Positions 12,487-22,975 of a stretch of 64,000 nucleotides of DNA are shown in pieces. A program made the position numbers and the translations under genes. The notes under the pieces are model-generated. The model did not search any database. It was not told where the DNA came from and was given only the letters and a program-made list of their open reading frames with translations. The stretch is from contig NW_020853550.1 of NCBI RefSeq assembly GCF_000972845.2, forward strand, positions 1,291,458-1,355,457, in the 5' to 3' direction. This DNA is from Larimichthys crocea (lineage: Eukaryota; Chordata; Actinopteri; Sciaenidae). The first letter of the stretch is position 1, and each line of letters starts with the position of its first letter.

Positions 12487-12970
12487 CCTATAAAATCAGC
12501 CCGTTCTCTGTCCCAACATAAAATAACGACTTTGTCACGCCCCTAGATGTATGATACTGAAAGGTACCCGTCCGCGTCTGTATAACACACTCTGGGTTCT
12601 CAATTCACTCCAATATGAACCCGTTTGCGGCGGTAAGAGACGCTTAGAGCAGAGCTACAGCCGTCCATTTACTCCAATAATAACCCGATCACAGCAATAC
12701 ATGACGCTGCGAGCTACAATCTGATTGGTAAACCGAGGACTCTCTCTGATGTATTTTTTCACTATTTTAAGGATTTCTTTTAATGATATCGTCAACATTT
12801 CTCAATACAAACATGCCAAAGTGTCACTTAAAATTCAACAATAAGATAGCTTCATGTTGTTGCCCTCAGTATGATTTTATAGTTATAGTTTTAAAGTTTT
12901 ATTTGTATGTTTTGGATAGCGGAAAGGCCTACACGACCCATAATCCTCGACCACAGTTGCTATGTTGATG
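12487..12970 (+). repeat. Left inverted arm of the 3.6-kb element
   Basis: It shares ordered blocks with the reverse complement of 15749-16092: a GTCACGCCCCTAGA block, the GGTACCC/CGCGTCTGTAT region, CCGTCCATT-ACTCCAATAATAACC, GAGCTACAATCTGATTG, a 29-bp block at 12906-12934, and CCCATAATCCTCGA. Similarity outside the perfect blocks is moderate, which implies considerable age. Confidence 0.7.
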
Positions 12971-14152
12971 AAGACAATCCACTTTGCGCTACCTGTTTTT
13001 TGCGCCACCTGTTTTTATTTATTATTATTTATTCTTAACTAATTTATAAAAAATAAAGTTACTGTAACTGTTCAAAGAGGTCAGTGTTTTATCGTGTGTA
13101 CAAATTACAATATTTAATAATTTCAGTTCGTCATAGCTACACGTCAAGAGATTTTAAGCAAAGTGATTGGATGGTTTTTAACTGCAATGCACCCTGGGAA
13201 TCATAGTAAATGTATGTTTCACGTCTGGGTCCTACGGCGATCATTTCTGATTGACACAGGTCAAATCTAAAGTGAGTTAGTCATGGTAAAATCTGCGGAT
13301 TATTTGTAAATTGAAAGAAATAATAGACTGATATAAAACGTGAAATATTTTTAGAGAGCAGTCTGTGTACTTCTGCAACTGTTATTTTTGTAACGTATTC
13401 TAATGTGAAAGACACTTGCTTGGCCAGCTAACTAACAGTAGTACTAGCCTATGTTAGCAACGTACTTTTAAAGCCCGCTTCACCAGAGATGGATGGCCCG
13501 GCCTGTAAGGCTGAAGGTTGATGATCAGTTTCTAAGTGAGAGTAACATTAACGAGCATGAATACTGTACATAAAACTGTGAGCACTCAGTTACATTCAGC
13601 AATCAGTTTCTAAAGCAGTGTTTTAATCAAGGGATGACCTGCCCCAGTAACAGTCACAGAAATGTTATGATGTGTTTTTATTGTTTCTCTTGAGTTGGCT
13701 GAGACATGTGACTCCATGTCCCTTTCCAAGAACACTGCAGAAAAGCACAGAGCTGTACTATATCTGATATACAGGGTTGGATATGAGCAGCACCTATAAG
13801 AACTATTGTCAAATGCAGAGAGAAATAGAATATGAATATAATCCAGACGTGACATACTAACTTTCTTTGATCATACGCCTATTGTTACTTTACAGCTTTG
13901 TGTTTATGAGCGAAGTGTATCTATTTAACTACACTGCAGACTGCAGTCTATGATACCAGTGACTTTACAGATAGATAAATATCCCTTTATAACACATCTG
14001 TATCCTCACACTGTGCTGCATTATTATAAGACAAGACTGGAGTGCAGACAAGGCTCCTTGTATAAGTTGTCCACCCCAGTAATATCCATGTCCAATAGTA
14101 TTAGTATATGTGTAAGTCACCATAAACATTGATGGACTAAATGCATGCACTT

Positions 14153-15515
14153 TATTAAATTTGGAAAATTTGAGAACTCGCTCACAGCATTTTGTTGTAT
14201 GCCTCAAGTGACATCCATGGGGCGGCTATCTTAATGTCACAGAAACACTGGGAGAGTTGCAAACAGGGCGCAGAAATTCAAGCCAGGCCCATTTGCACTA
14301 CCCTGCATGTTCTTAATGGAGGGGGACCATGTTAGGCCACAGCTGATGCAGTATTGACCTTTAAGAAGGATAAATATAAGTTCATAGATGAAGTAATAGG
14401 TTAAGTTAGCCAAGAAGCCCACATGAATGCCATTGACCAGTACTAACCAACATATTTTTATCTAGTTTTATCATTTATAGACATTACAAGTAGAAACCAA
14501 AATTACCAATTCAGTGATGGTTCAACAAAGACGTTCCTTTTTTTTCATGTTGCTTTCAAGTCTACATACACCATGTACCAAAGATAATCCCAAACAAGAT
14601 AGCAATGTGCAATATGCACAAAAAGCTGTACACACGTCTATTGTGTATGCAGTGTGTGACAAAAAGGTCACTTACCATGAGAGCCACAATTCTGCCAGGT
14701 GAAACATGAATGTTACCTGCTGAGCAGCCACACACGGTCTGGCATTTTTACAGGTAACACATATTATATAAAAAATTAGAAGTCTAATTGTCCCAATAAC
14801 AGCAACACCCATAGTAAATAGTAAGGAATGCATAGGACTTATAAACTGTACCTATTTGCTGGTAAAACAAAACCCCCTTGTGTTACTGCCTCTCTCTCTG
14901 ACGGCCTTTGAGGAGTGACATCCCCATGTCTGTCACGTTGCTTCCATCAGGCTCTGGATCAGGTTTCTCTCTGTGCCTCACTCTACGCAATATAACAAGA
15001 AACAAAATGCAACACTTTGAATACAGTCCATGATTAAACATGGAATTTCAAATGAAGTAAATGGGAGCTAATTTCATAGAAACAATATAAGTAATAATGC
15101 ATTACTGAGGGTTTGAGATGCTGAACATGCTGTAGAAATGTGAGTCTACTTTTACTCGCAACAATAAATTAGATAAGAGTGTGGCCTCTTGAACAACTGT
15201 TTCCCTACACTACAGAAATAAATAAATAATAATAAATAATAATAACAGTTATGACAACATTAACTCCAAATCCTGAAAGCATGCTGAAGCTCTCATCCAA
15301 CTCCAAATCATCAGGATCACCTGAGTCAATCATTTTTCAAACTAAACAGGAAAGACACAGAACATCAGCAGTCAGATGAGGTTAGCCATTTTTAAATGCC
15401 TTAAACTGCTTCAGAAACCTGACACCTTTGTTTGCTTTAAAACATTTTCTGAAAAATGTTTTCAAGTTTTTTTACGTACCTATGTCAGAATCAAAATGCC
15501 ACCGAGGGGTCTCTC
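14153..15515 (-). pseudogene. Possible transposon-encoded exons
   Basis: On the minus strand, between the inverted arms, there are exon-like pieces. One ends near 15480 with a GTACGT donor. Another starts with ATGATTGACTCAGG after a TTTCCTGTTTAG acceptor (about 15250-15345) and encodes an acidic start, MIDSGDPDDLELDESFSML. A third follows a TTGCGTAG acceptor (about 14885-14990) and ends in a stop after a basic stretch. An AATAAA lies near 14150. No catalytic domain is recognised, so this may be a remnant of an accessory or transposase gene, or chance. Confidence 0.25.
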
Positions 15516-15748
15516 CATTCTCCCATCAACCTTTGCACACACTGGTGGCGAGTGATTGGTTGTAATAGCCCGAGCTCAGCACGTCCAAAATGTGAGTGGT
15601 GAATAAATCTAGAAATGTGTTTTAGACGTGAAAATAAAATAATAAACCTAACAAAGCATTCTGTACGTTACATCTGTTCACTTTCAGATCCTGAATTAGT
15701 TTGGAAAACATTGTGTGATTTCAATGCAGGATCGTCCTGGGGCGGTGG

Positions 15749-16092
15749 CATCTCCATAGCAACGGGGGTCGAGGATTATGGGTAGTGTAGGCCTTTCCGC
15801 TATCCAAAACATAGGAATAAAACTTTATTTCTCTGAATCAAAGGAGAAAAAAATCACACTGTACAACATACAATCAGATTGTAGCTCACAGCGTCATATA
15901 TCACCATAATCAGGTTATTATTGGAGTGAATGGACGGCTCTAAACGTCTCTTACTGCCTCAATTCAGAACCCAGAGTGTTTCATACAGACGCGGAAGGGT
16001 ACCTTTTGCATCAGTATCAGATGTCTAGGGGCGTGACAAATTGTCTGTATTTTACGCACTGGGAATGAGAAGGGGTTGTAAAAATAGACCCA
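15749..16092 (-). repeat. Right inverted arm of the 3.6-kb element
   Basis: Reverse-complement partner of 12487-12970. The strongest shared block is the 29-bp perfect match at 15785-15813. The arm is about 130 bp shorter than the left one, mainly because it lacks the AT-rich stretch found at about 12760-12890 on the left. Confidence 0.7.
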
Positions 16093-16772
16093 GAAGATAA
16101 CTGGTGTCTCGTGCCCATTCCTCTCTGTGAAGCTGCTGCCGTTACACTGGCAGACTGATGCTGATATGCTTGATGCTGTCATCTGTGGGCTACAACGATG
16201 ATAGATTTAGATCAGTCGTCCTCTTTCATAAACCGTGTTCTTTAATGTAGGAGCTGTTAGCGGCGCACATCTTTTTTTCTTCTATCATGTGGTTATGATC
16301 TCCCCATGGTCACAGATGTAATGAGGAATAATATCTGGGCAGTATGCTGGCACATATTAAACACTCTCCTAAGAGCTTGAAGGCATTAGTGTTCACACCT
16401 CAAATCATGGTCACAATATGCTGTAGAATTTCTACCACAGGCTTTTATTATGTTATTATAGTACAGAAACTTAAAAATTCAGTAGCCATTAATATTATTC
16501 TATTAAATGAGTGATCACTTCTCATTCCTCTCACAGTACATAAATATATTATAGTTTGTCCTTGATCACACTGAGAAACGTGGTAGTACTCTTGAGTATA
16601 TTCAGTATATATACTGTATATACTGTCTTGTTTGTGTATGATCAGGATTATTAACTCATGAAAGTTATTATTGATCACCTCTTGTCCTAAAATTAAGGGA
16701 CATTTTATTAAATGTTCAACAAATCCAACATTGTTCAGTGGATACAGCGGCTCTTACTTCAACTCAGGGCAC
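16093..16772. other. Noncoding stretch
   Basis: No gene recognised. It contains an AT palindrome around CAGTATATATACTG (about 16603-16616) and an otherwise unremarkable AT-rich sequence. Confidence 0.5.
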
Positions 16773-17085
16773 GGACCAAGCGGCTGTGGATGTGAAGTGA
16801 AGCCAACGCCAAAAACTGCAGTTCCTCAAACATGCACTTGTGGCTGGCTACAGAATAAGTCAGTCTCCATAAGTTCCCATGTTCAAATGTCCAACTTCAC
16901 AGCAGAAATAAACATGTTCACAGCCTGGGACAAAAAACAGTTTTGGTCTCTGTAGCTAATTTCCCCGTTCATGACAACTGTACTGAGGGTGAATTCTTAT
17001 AGAACTTGCCTGTTATTATATTAAAGCATAAAGTTATGCATAATAACAGCGTGGCTGTGGCATCACAGGTGGCTTGTTTGAGCAA
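16773..17085 (+). mobile_element. Dispersed repeat, copy 1 of 3
   Basis: This copy shares about 300 bp with 58361-58735 and 63325-63660, all in the same orientation. Landmarks are GTCTCCATAAG, CATGTTCAAATGTCCAAC, ACAGCCTGG then CAAAAAACAG, TTCATGACAACTGTACTGAG and AAAGTTATGCA. It looks like a teleost non-autonomous element, and no coding capacity is evident; the 94-codon frame inside it is a chance frame. Confidence 0.7.
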
Positions 17086-18512
17086 CCAGACAATAAGGGT
17101 ACAAGTGAATCCAGATATGTATGTCTATGAACAACCATAATCAGATATATTAGTCCAAATAGCTTTTGTTTAAGAAGATACCTTCATCTCCCGTTATAAA
17201 GAAAAATCAGTTAATGGAGTAATGGCAGGTTTCATTTGATTTACTTCAGTAAATGAACAAATTGTCTGCATTCACTTCGGCACCACTATTAACATGAATG
17301 AATGTTGACAGTTTACTGATTGTGCCATTAAAGCAGCTGACTGGCAGTCTGGGCTGTTTTTCTCTTTGTTACTTTCTTCCTCTTCCTCTTGAAGTTATCA
17401 GGAGCTGCAGGCACTTGTGACTACTCGTGCTTTTACATCTTTTCCTGACATACTGTACCTGCCTGTTTCTGAACAGCACTGAGGTGTGATCACTCCAGAA
17501 AGTGGCACATGAAATTATTCAGCTGCCTTTGTGAAATATTTGGTTTAAGAAGCTTAATGACATACTTACAGGGCTTCTTAGAAAACTGCTTTTGAGTTAA
17601 CCACTAACTTTCTTTCCAGCTGGGCTAGTGCTACTCTGTTAAAATAACTATTTTTTATGTACCATTCTATATACTTCCTTCTGTTGGAGAAAATACTTCT
17701 TAAAGATGATCCTGAATCCTCCCTAAAACCACTGCTCCATAACACATTTCCACGCATTGTGCTGAGTGCCCAGTCAGAGTGTGTGCATGTAAGCAGGCCA
17801 GCCAATCATTTCATCTTTTTGGGCTTGTGACAGCCACAGATACAGATTTTTTTACAGATTACCTCGCATTGTTTTAATAAAATTGGATGGCACAGCGTAT
17901 CAGCTATGATGGCTTTATCTATTTTGTACTTTTTGGCTTTCAGTCACCTCAAAAGTCAGCTACACAGCTTACTGTCAGTCTTTGGTTTCTAAATTACAAG
18001 TTAGAGTCCACAGGTTGAACTCAATGTGAAAAGATTGCTTGAGTTCATTCCCCTTTGGAAATAAATCTACTAATTGCTGCGATTCCGCTGGAATTACTCT
18101 CCATCCTGGTTTTAAAGTGCTGCAAAGTTCAGAGCAAAAATAAATACATTACCGGCTGTGTTACTGTATGGTCATCTTGGTGAGCAGCAGCCTTTTTCTA
18201 AGAGTTTATAGGTCAATACGTGCTCAGTCGTACACAGTCACATTTTTATTATTTCATGACAGCTGCTATTTGCCTTGTATTTCACCGTTTGGTTGAGGGA
18301 GTATCTTAAGCACCAGGGAGAGCAGTTATCCTCCCAGCACACAGCCATAAGGGAGAATAACTGATGACAGTCACTGTCATTGTTTTACCCCAATGAACTG
18401 CTGTGCAGCTGGGGACTGCTGCTAGACCAAGACAACCCACATTGCGAAAGCCTCAATGATAAAGTGATATTCCTCCAGAGAAAACAGTACTCACTGTGTG
18501 TAGTGATAATGC
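17086..18512. other. Noncoding stretch before the LTR element
   Basis: No gene is recognised and no obvious repeat seen. Scattered short frames are chance. The last bases are the original insertion site of the LTR retrotransposon. Confidence 0.5.
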
Positions 18513-18516
18513 AGTT
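18513..18516 (+). repeat. Target-site duplication, left copy (AGTT)
   Basis: AGTT directly precedes the TGTAGCG start of the left LTR, and the same four bases follow the right LTR at 23850-23853. This marks integrase-made staggered joining. Confidence 0.85.
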
Positions 18517-19390
18517 TGTAGCGCTGCAGTCTGAAACACATTGCTCCACACCTTCAAACACACCTCCATTCATGGGCGTCCTCCGTCATCCACCCACAGT
18601 CAGCGCCTACTCCAATGGACGAAAGCCACCGCATCCCGCGCGGTTTTCAATTTGTCATCCAGGAGAAGTATTTAGGATAGGTGCAAGTCACCGGTATGGG
18701 AGAGGTAGGAAGAGGAGAGTCCCGAGGGTCGAAAACTGAACAGTGCATAGTGTTGTTAGCGTGTGTTTAAGTCCACGTTGGATATATGCTTACTGGAGTC
18801 CCGTCGTCCCGTGGAGTGGATTGTGTATTTCTTGACTTGGATCAGCTGTTTCAAGCGTCCGGAGGTGCCGGGTCCGGTGGAGAAGACCGACCGACCGACC
18901 GACTGACAGACTGACACATTTATTTTCAACTTCGGTACAGTGAGTACCCGTTGTACATTTTGTTTTCGTTGTTTTTTTCCTTTTGTTTTGTACTGCACCG
19001 CGACGAGAGACGCTGGTTTATTTTGAGTTATTTCCTTATTTTTTGTGTGGGTGTCCGCGGTAAAACCCGGAGCGGATTTTTTGTTTTGTTTTGGCCTATG
19101 TCTGAACTGAACTGTGGGTGTTGGAAAACCCAGGAACAGACCGTTCCCAACCAAGGACTGAACTGAACTCTTGTTTTTTGGTTAGTCCGGCAGTGAAAAA
19201 AAAAAATATATTCACATTCTGAAAATCACCTTGCAGGTGTGTTGATTGCTTATTTTTTTGCTGTGTTAAGCTGCCTGTTTATTATATTTGTGTGGGTTGA
19301 CTGCATTATTTTTGTTCTGTTTTATTTTATTTTTTTGTCAGACTTGACTCTGACTGGCACCCCGGCATTTTTTGTAGTTGACCCGCTACA
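18517..19390 (+). repeat. 5' long terminal repeat
   Basis: 874 bp bounded by the 7-bp inverted ends TGTAGCG and CGCTACA. It should hold the promoter for the element. A TATA-like ATTTAGGAT lies near 18669, and a short GACC tandem repeat is at 18885-18903. I find no AATAAA inside it. An antisense 132-codon frame occurs in both LTRs only because the LTRs are copies. Confidence 0.95.
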
Positions 19391-19394
19391 AAAG

Positions 19395-19413
19395 TGGCAC
19401 CCCAGATATCTGG
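19395..19413 (+). promoter_or_regulatory. Putative primer-binding site with palindrome
   Basis: Four bases after the 5' LTR, TGGCACC starts with the TGG expected from pairing with a tRNA CCA end. It runs into the perfect 12-bp palindrome CCAGATATCTGG at 19402-19413. I could not match it to the 3' end of any common vertebrate tRNA I recall, so the primer is not identified. Confidence 0.55.
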
Positions 19414-19476
19414 ATTCATTAAACACCCTGGATTGAAAAAAAAAAAAACACACACCTTCAACCAACACCTGTTAAA

Positions 19477-22400
19477 ATGGCTGCAGCAAACCAAAATGGC
19501 AGTCCAACTCAGCCAGCAGCAGAGAAAAGGACCACATATTCATTGTTGGATATGGATTTGTGTGGTTCATTAAACCCGGATTTGTCGCAACCTCTCATTC
19601 CTCTGGCAGTGGCATCACACAGTGAAATTGGAAAGCATGATGGTTGTTCATCTTTATGGACGACTGAAGCAATTTTGGAGGAAAAATTCAAAATTCTAAT
19701 GGAAACACAAAAACAACACAAGGAGGAGCTTGAAAAAACAGTTGCAACTTTATTTAAAAATGTCATGTCAACATATGAACAACAATTTCAGTGCTTGCAT
19801 GAAACTCTGGATAAACAATCAACTTTTCTGAGGAATCAGTTTTCAGCCGCTCTTTCCGGGGAGGGGGAGACTGGCAACTCTATTGCCTTCTTTTCTGCGG
19901 AAGCTCCAGCGGCCGCTGCACTGTTCCCTACACAGACCCCTTTGGAAGATGCAGACTTGATGCTGAGAGCAGTTCAGGAGTCTCACCTGGAGGAGCACAT
20001 TAAGCCTCAGTTACACAATTTGTTAGGTAACAATGTGGATGTGTGTACAACCAAAGTGGGACGTACTGGAATATTAAAACATCAAATCTTTCTCACCAGT
20101 CCTGTACCCATCCGACAGAAACCCTATCGGGTCTCCCCTCCCAAACAAAAGGTGATGAAGGAACTCATTGAGGACATGCTGAAGGATGACGTCATCGAAC
20201 CTTCTTATTCTGCATGGGCCTCACCTGTAGTCCTGATTCCCAAAAGAGAAGGAAAACCAAGGTTTTGTGTCGACTTCCGTAAAGTGAATGAAAACACAGT
20301 CACTGATGCTTATCCCATTCCCACCATCCAGGAGATATTGGAGAGTCTCTCAGGTGCTGTTGTTTTCTCTTCCCTAGACCTAAATAGTGGCTACTGGCAA
20401 GTAGAGATGGATCCAGAGGTGAGGGAAGTCACAGCCTTTATCTGCTCTCATGGACTGTTCCAATTTAAAGTCATGCCATTCGGACTTAAGAATGCCCCTG
20501 CCACCTTCCAAAGGCTCATGGAGAGAGCACTGGGAGAGTTGAAGGGAGTCATCTGTTTTGTCTACTTGGATGACATCATCATCTTCTCGTCATCCTGGGA
20601 ACAACATTCATATGATGTCCAGGCTGTCCTGGACAAACTCCGGAACGCAGGTCTGACAGTGAACATGAAGAAAAGCAAGCTTTTCAGAACCTCTTTGAAA
20701 TTCCTGGGCCATATCGTCTCTGCTACAGGAGTCCAGGTGGACCCAGACAAAATTGAGGCTGTACAGAACTTCCCTGCACCCACCAACCTGAAAGCTCTAC
20801 AAAGGTTCCTGGGCATGGCTGGGTGGTATCACCGATTTGTCCCCAATTTTTCCCAGATTGCGGAACCACTGAATGCCCTAAAGAAAAAAGGAGCCAAATT
20901 TCGCTGGTCACCTGAATGCCAAACAGCTTTTATTACACTGAAGAATCACCTGGTCAAACCACCTGTCCTGGCCCATCCAAACTTCAATGCTCCCTTTGTG
21001 GTATACACCGATGCCAGTGAGATTGGGCTTGGGGCTGTGCTCGTCCAGAAATCGAGCTATGGAACCGAGGAAGTCCTCGCCTTTGCCAGTCGCAGTCTAA
21101 ACCCTGCAGAGAAAAATTATGCTGCCACTGAGCTTGAATGCTTGGCCGTGGTGTGGGCAGTGGAGAAATGGAGAACTTACCTGGAAGGTAGACTGTTCAC
21201 GGTGGTTACCGATCATGCCTCCCTTCTATGGGTGTTCAAAACCACCAAACCCAGCACCCGACTGATCAGGTGGGCACTCCGGCTTCAAGAATTTACCTTC
21301 ACTGTGGAATACAGAAAGGGAAAATATAACACTGTACCAGATGCCCTCTCCCGAGCTCCAACAGACTCCCTCCATACAACCGCACCTGTGTATGCTACCG
21401 TCATGTCTGCCCCTCCAAAACCATCAAAAGAGCTTCCCATCTCCATTGAGGCTCTGTGGAGGAGACAACAGGAAGATCCAGAGTGTCAAGTTCTATATCA
21501 ACAAGTAGTAGAAATGGGACAAGACAATGATACGAACCCGGCATACATCATCATGGACGATCTCCTCTACCGGTGCATCACCCTTCCTTACAAAACCATC
21601 TACCAACTCTATATACCTCCAAGTTTCCGCTCACAGTTGCTGGACTACTTCCACCAAGATCCCCTCTCTGGACATCTGGGCAGGCACAAAACCTACCGAA
21701 GACTACAACATCTTGTCTTCTGGCCAAAGCTGAGCTGGGATGTCAGAGAACATGTAAAGAACTGTGCCACGTGTCAACGGTATAAACCAGAAAACAGAAA
21801 ACTTGCCGGAAAACTTCAGCAAACTCAAGCTCACCGCCCCTGGGAGATGCTGGGAGTGGATTTGATGGGTCCTTTCCCCAAAAGCTCCAAACAAAACGTT
21901 TATCTCCTGGTGTTTGTTGACTATTTCTCCCGGTGGGTTGAACTGTTCCCCATCAGAAATGCCACTGCTGAAACCATCTCGCAGATCATGGTCAAAGACA
22001 TCTTGACCCGGTGGGGCATTCCTGACTACATCCTGTCGGACCGGGGAACACAGTTTGTTTCCTCAGTTTTCCAAACTGTATGCAGGACCTGGAATGTGGG
22101 ACACAAATTAACATCTGCATACCATCCACAAACTAACCTAACAGAGAGAGTGAACCGTACCCTGAAAACAATGATAGCTTCCTATGTTGGTGATAATCAT
22201 AAACATTGGGACAAGAACCTGGCTGAATTCCGGTTTGCAATTAACTCTGCAGTCCAGGAGTCAACTGGCGTTTCTCCTGCCGAACTTAATCTTGGTCGTT
22301 CCCTGAGAGGACCCCTTGACTCCCTGTTGCAACCTCAGGAAACTGCTCCTGACACTCCTCCATACCTCAAAGTCACACAGCTCAAAGATCTCTGTTCCTT

Positions 22401-22869
22401 CGTGGAAAAAAATCTGGACTCTGCTCGTCAACGCCAAAAAAGAAACTATGACAAACACAGACGTGACCTTGAGTTTCAGGAACTGGACAGAGTCTGGTTG
22501 AGAGCCCATCCTCTCTCCAAGGCTGACAAATCTTTTGCTGCCAAACTAGCTCCAAAATGGCAAGGGCCATATCGGGTAGTTGAACAAGTCGGGCCTGTAA
22601 ATTATAAAGTTGTCCTAGAAAATTCCGGCACAGACTTGAAAGTTGTCCACATCTCCCGCCTTAAACCTTGTTACCCGACTGCTCAGGATCTGCAGGAGCA
22701 GGAGAAAAAACACCTCCTTGAAATCTTCAATGAGGAGTCGGATGAAGAAGACTTCCTGGGATTTACAGACTCCTCCTGTTCTACCTTTAATGGAGGATTG
22801 ATTAAAGGATCTGCCGAGAAACTAGGAAATTACAATTTTAGCAATCCCACTGACTCAGACAACGACTGA
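19477..22869 (+). CDS. Ty3/gypsy pol polyprotein lacking Gag and protease
   Basis: An uninterrupted 1130-residue ORF encodes the replication and integration enzymes of the retrotransposon. The start is the first ATG after the 5' LTR, in a good context (AAAATGG). Residues about 60-120 look coiled-coil. Reverse transcriptase spans about 195-440, with catalytic D301 (SSLDL) and YLDD at 363-366. RNase H follows at about 505-630, with D512 (TDAS), E552/E554, D579 (TDHAS) and D622 (PDALSR). Integrase has the zinc-binding H733, H737, C763 and C766, the catalytic triad D795, D855 and E890, and a GPY/F module at about 1027-1045; no chromodomain is seen. There is no capsid domain, CCHC knuckle or DTG/DSG protease motif, although relatives carry them upstream of RT. 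Mobility would therefore need proteins in trans. The family assignment is firm; the reason for the missing part is inference. Confidence 0.95.
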   Translation: MAAANQNGSPTQPAAEKRTTYSLLDMDLCGSLNPDLSQPLIPLAVASHSEIGKHDGCSSLWTTEAILEEKFKILMETQKQHKEELEKTVATLFKNVMSTYEQQFQCLHETLDKQSTFLRNQFSAALSGEGETGNSIAFFSAEAPAAAALFPTQTPLEDADLMLRAVQESHLEEHIKPQLHNLLGNNVDVCTTKVGRTGILKHQIFLTSPVPIRQKPYRVSPPKQKVMKELIEDMLKDDVIEPSYSAWASPVVLIPKREGKPRFCVDFRKVNENTVTDAYPIPTIQEILESLSGAVVFSSLDLNSGYWQVEMDPEVREVTAFICSHGLFQFKVMPFGLKNAPATFQRLMERALGELKGVICFVYLDDIIIFSSSWEQHSYDVQAVLDKLRNAGLTVNMKKSKLFRTSLKFLGHIVSATGVQVDPDKIEAVQNFPAPTNLKALQRFLGMAGWYHRFVPNFSQIAEPLNALKKKGAKFRWSPECQTAFITLKNHLVKPPVLAHPNFNAPFVVYTDASEIGLGAVLVQKSSYGTEEVLAFASRSLNPAEKNYAATELECLAVVWAVEKWRTYLEGRLFTVVTDHASLLWVFKTTKPSTRLIRWALRLQEFTFTVEYRKGKYNTVPDALSRAPTDSLHTTAPVYATVMSAPPKPSKELPISIEALWRRQQEDPECQVLYQQVVEMGQDNDTNPAYIIMDDLLYRCITLPYKTIYQLYIPPSFRSQLLDYFHQDPLSGHLGRHKTYRRLQHLVFWPKLSWDVREHVKNCATCQRYKPENRKLAGKLQQTQAHRPWEMLGVDLMGPFPKSSKQNVYLLVFVDYFSRWVELFPIRNATAETISQIMVKDILTRWGIPDYILSDRGTQFVSSVFQTVCRTWNVGHKLTSAYHPQTNLTERVNRTLKTMIASYVGDNHKHWDKNLAEFRFAINSAVQESTGVSPAELNLGRSLRGPLDSLLQPQETAPDTPPYLKVTQLKDLCSFVEKNLDSARQRQKRNYDKHRRDLEFQELDRVWLRAHPLSKADKSFAAKLAPKWQGPYRVVEQVGPVNYKVVLENSGTDLKVVHISRLKPCYPTAQDLQEQEKKHLLEIFNEESDEEDFLGFTDSSCSTFNGGLIKGSAEKLGNYNFSNPTDSDND

Positions 22870-22962
22870 CCAACATCCCTTAAACAAAAACCTAGAATGT
22901 GATTCTGTGTAACCACACATACTGGTCGAACTACTGCGCCTTACCGTTGGTCGGCTTCTGTT

Positions 22963-22975
22963 AAGGGGGGGGAAG
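22963..22975 (+). promoter_or_regulatory. Polypurine tract
   Basis: AAGGGGGGGGAAG sits immediately before the 3' LTR. Such RNase H-resistant purine runs prime plus-strand DNA synthesis in LTR retrotransposons. Position and composition are as expected. Confidence 0.9.

Larger units (their letters stand above)
12487..16092. mobile_element. 3.6-kb DNA transposon with long inverted arms
   Basis: Two arms in opposite orientation bound this interval: 12487-12970 on the left and 15749-16092 on the right. Perfectly complementary blocks include 14 bp (12534-12547 with 16024-16037), 29 bp (12906-12934 with 15785-15813) and 14 bp (12937-12950 with 15769-15782), with weaker matching between them. The left arm carries about 120 bp of extra AT-rich sequence. 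The interior holds exon-like minus-strand pieces and an AATAAA on the minus strand near 14150. The layout fits an old DNA transposon with long terminal inverted repeats; the superfamily is not assigned. The alternative is two separate insertions of one short element in opposite directions. Confidence 0.6.

Noticed and set aside
18756..19154. 132-codon antisense ORF found identically in both LTRs (also 23215-23613)
   Set aside because: It is identical only because the LTRs are copies of one another; composition is low-complexity and no domain is seen.
18517..19415. Self-priming of the Ty3/gypsy element by its own 5' transcript end
   Set aside because: Only a short GGTGCC match to the complement of the primer-site region is visible in the LTR, too weak to support it.
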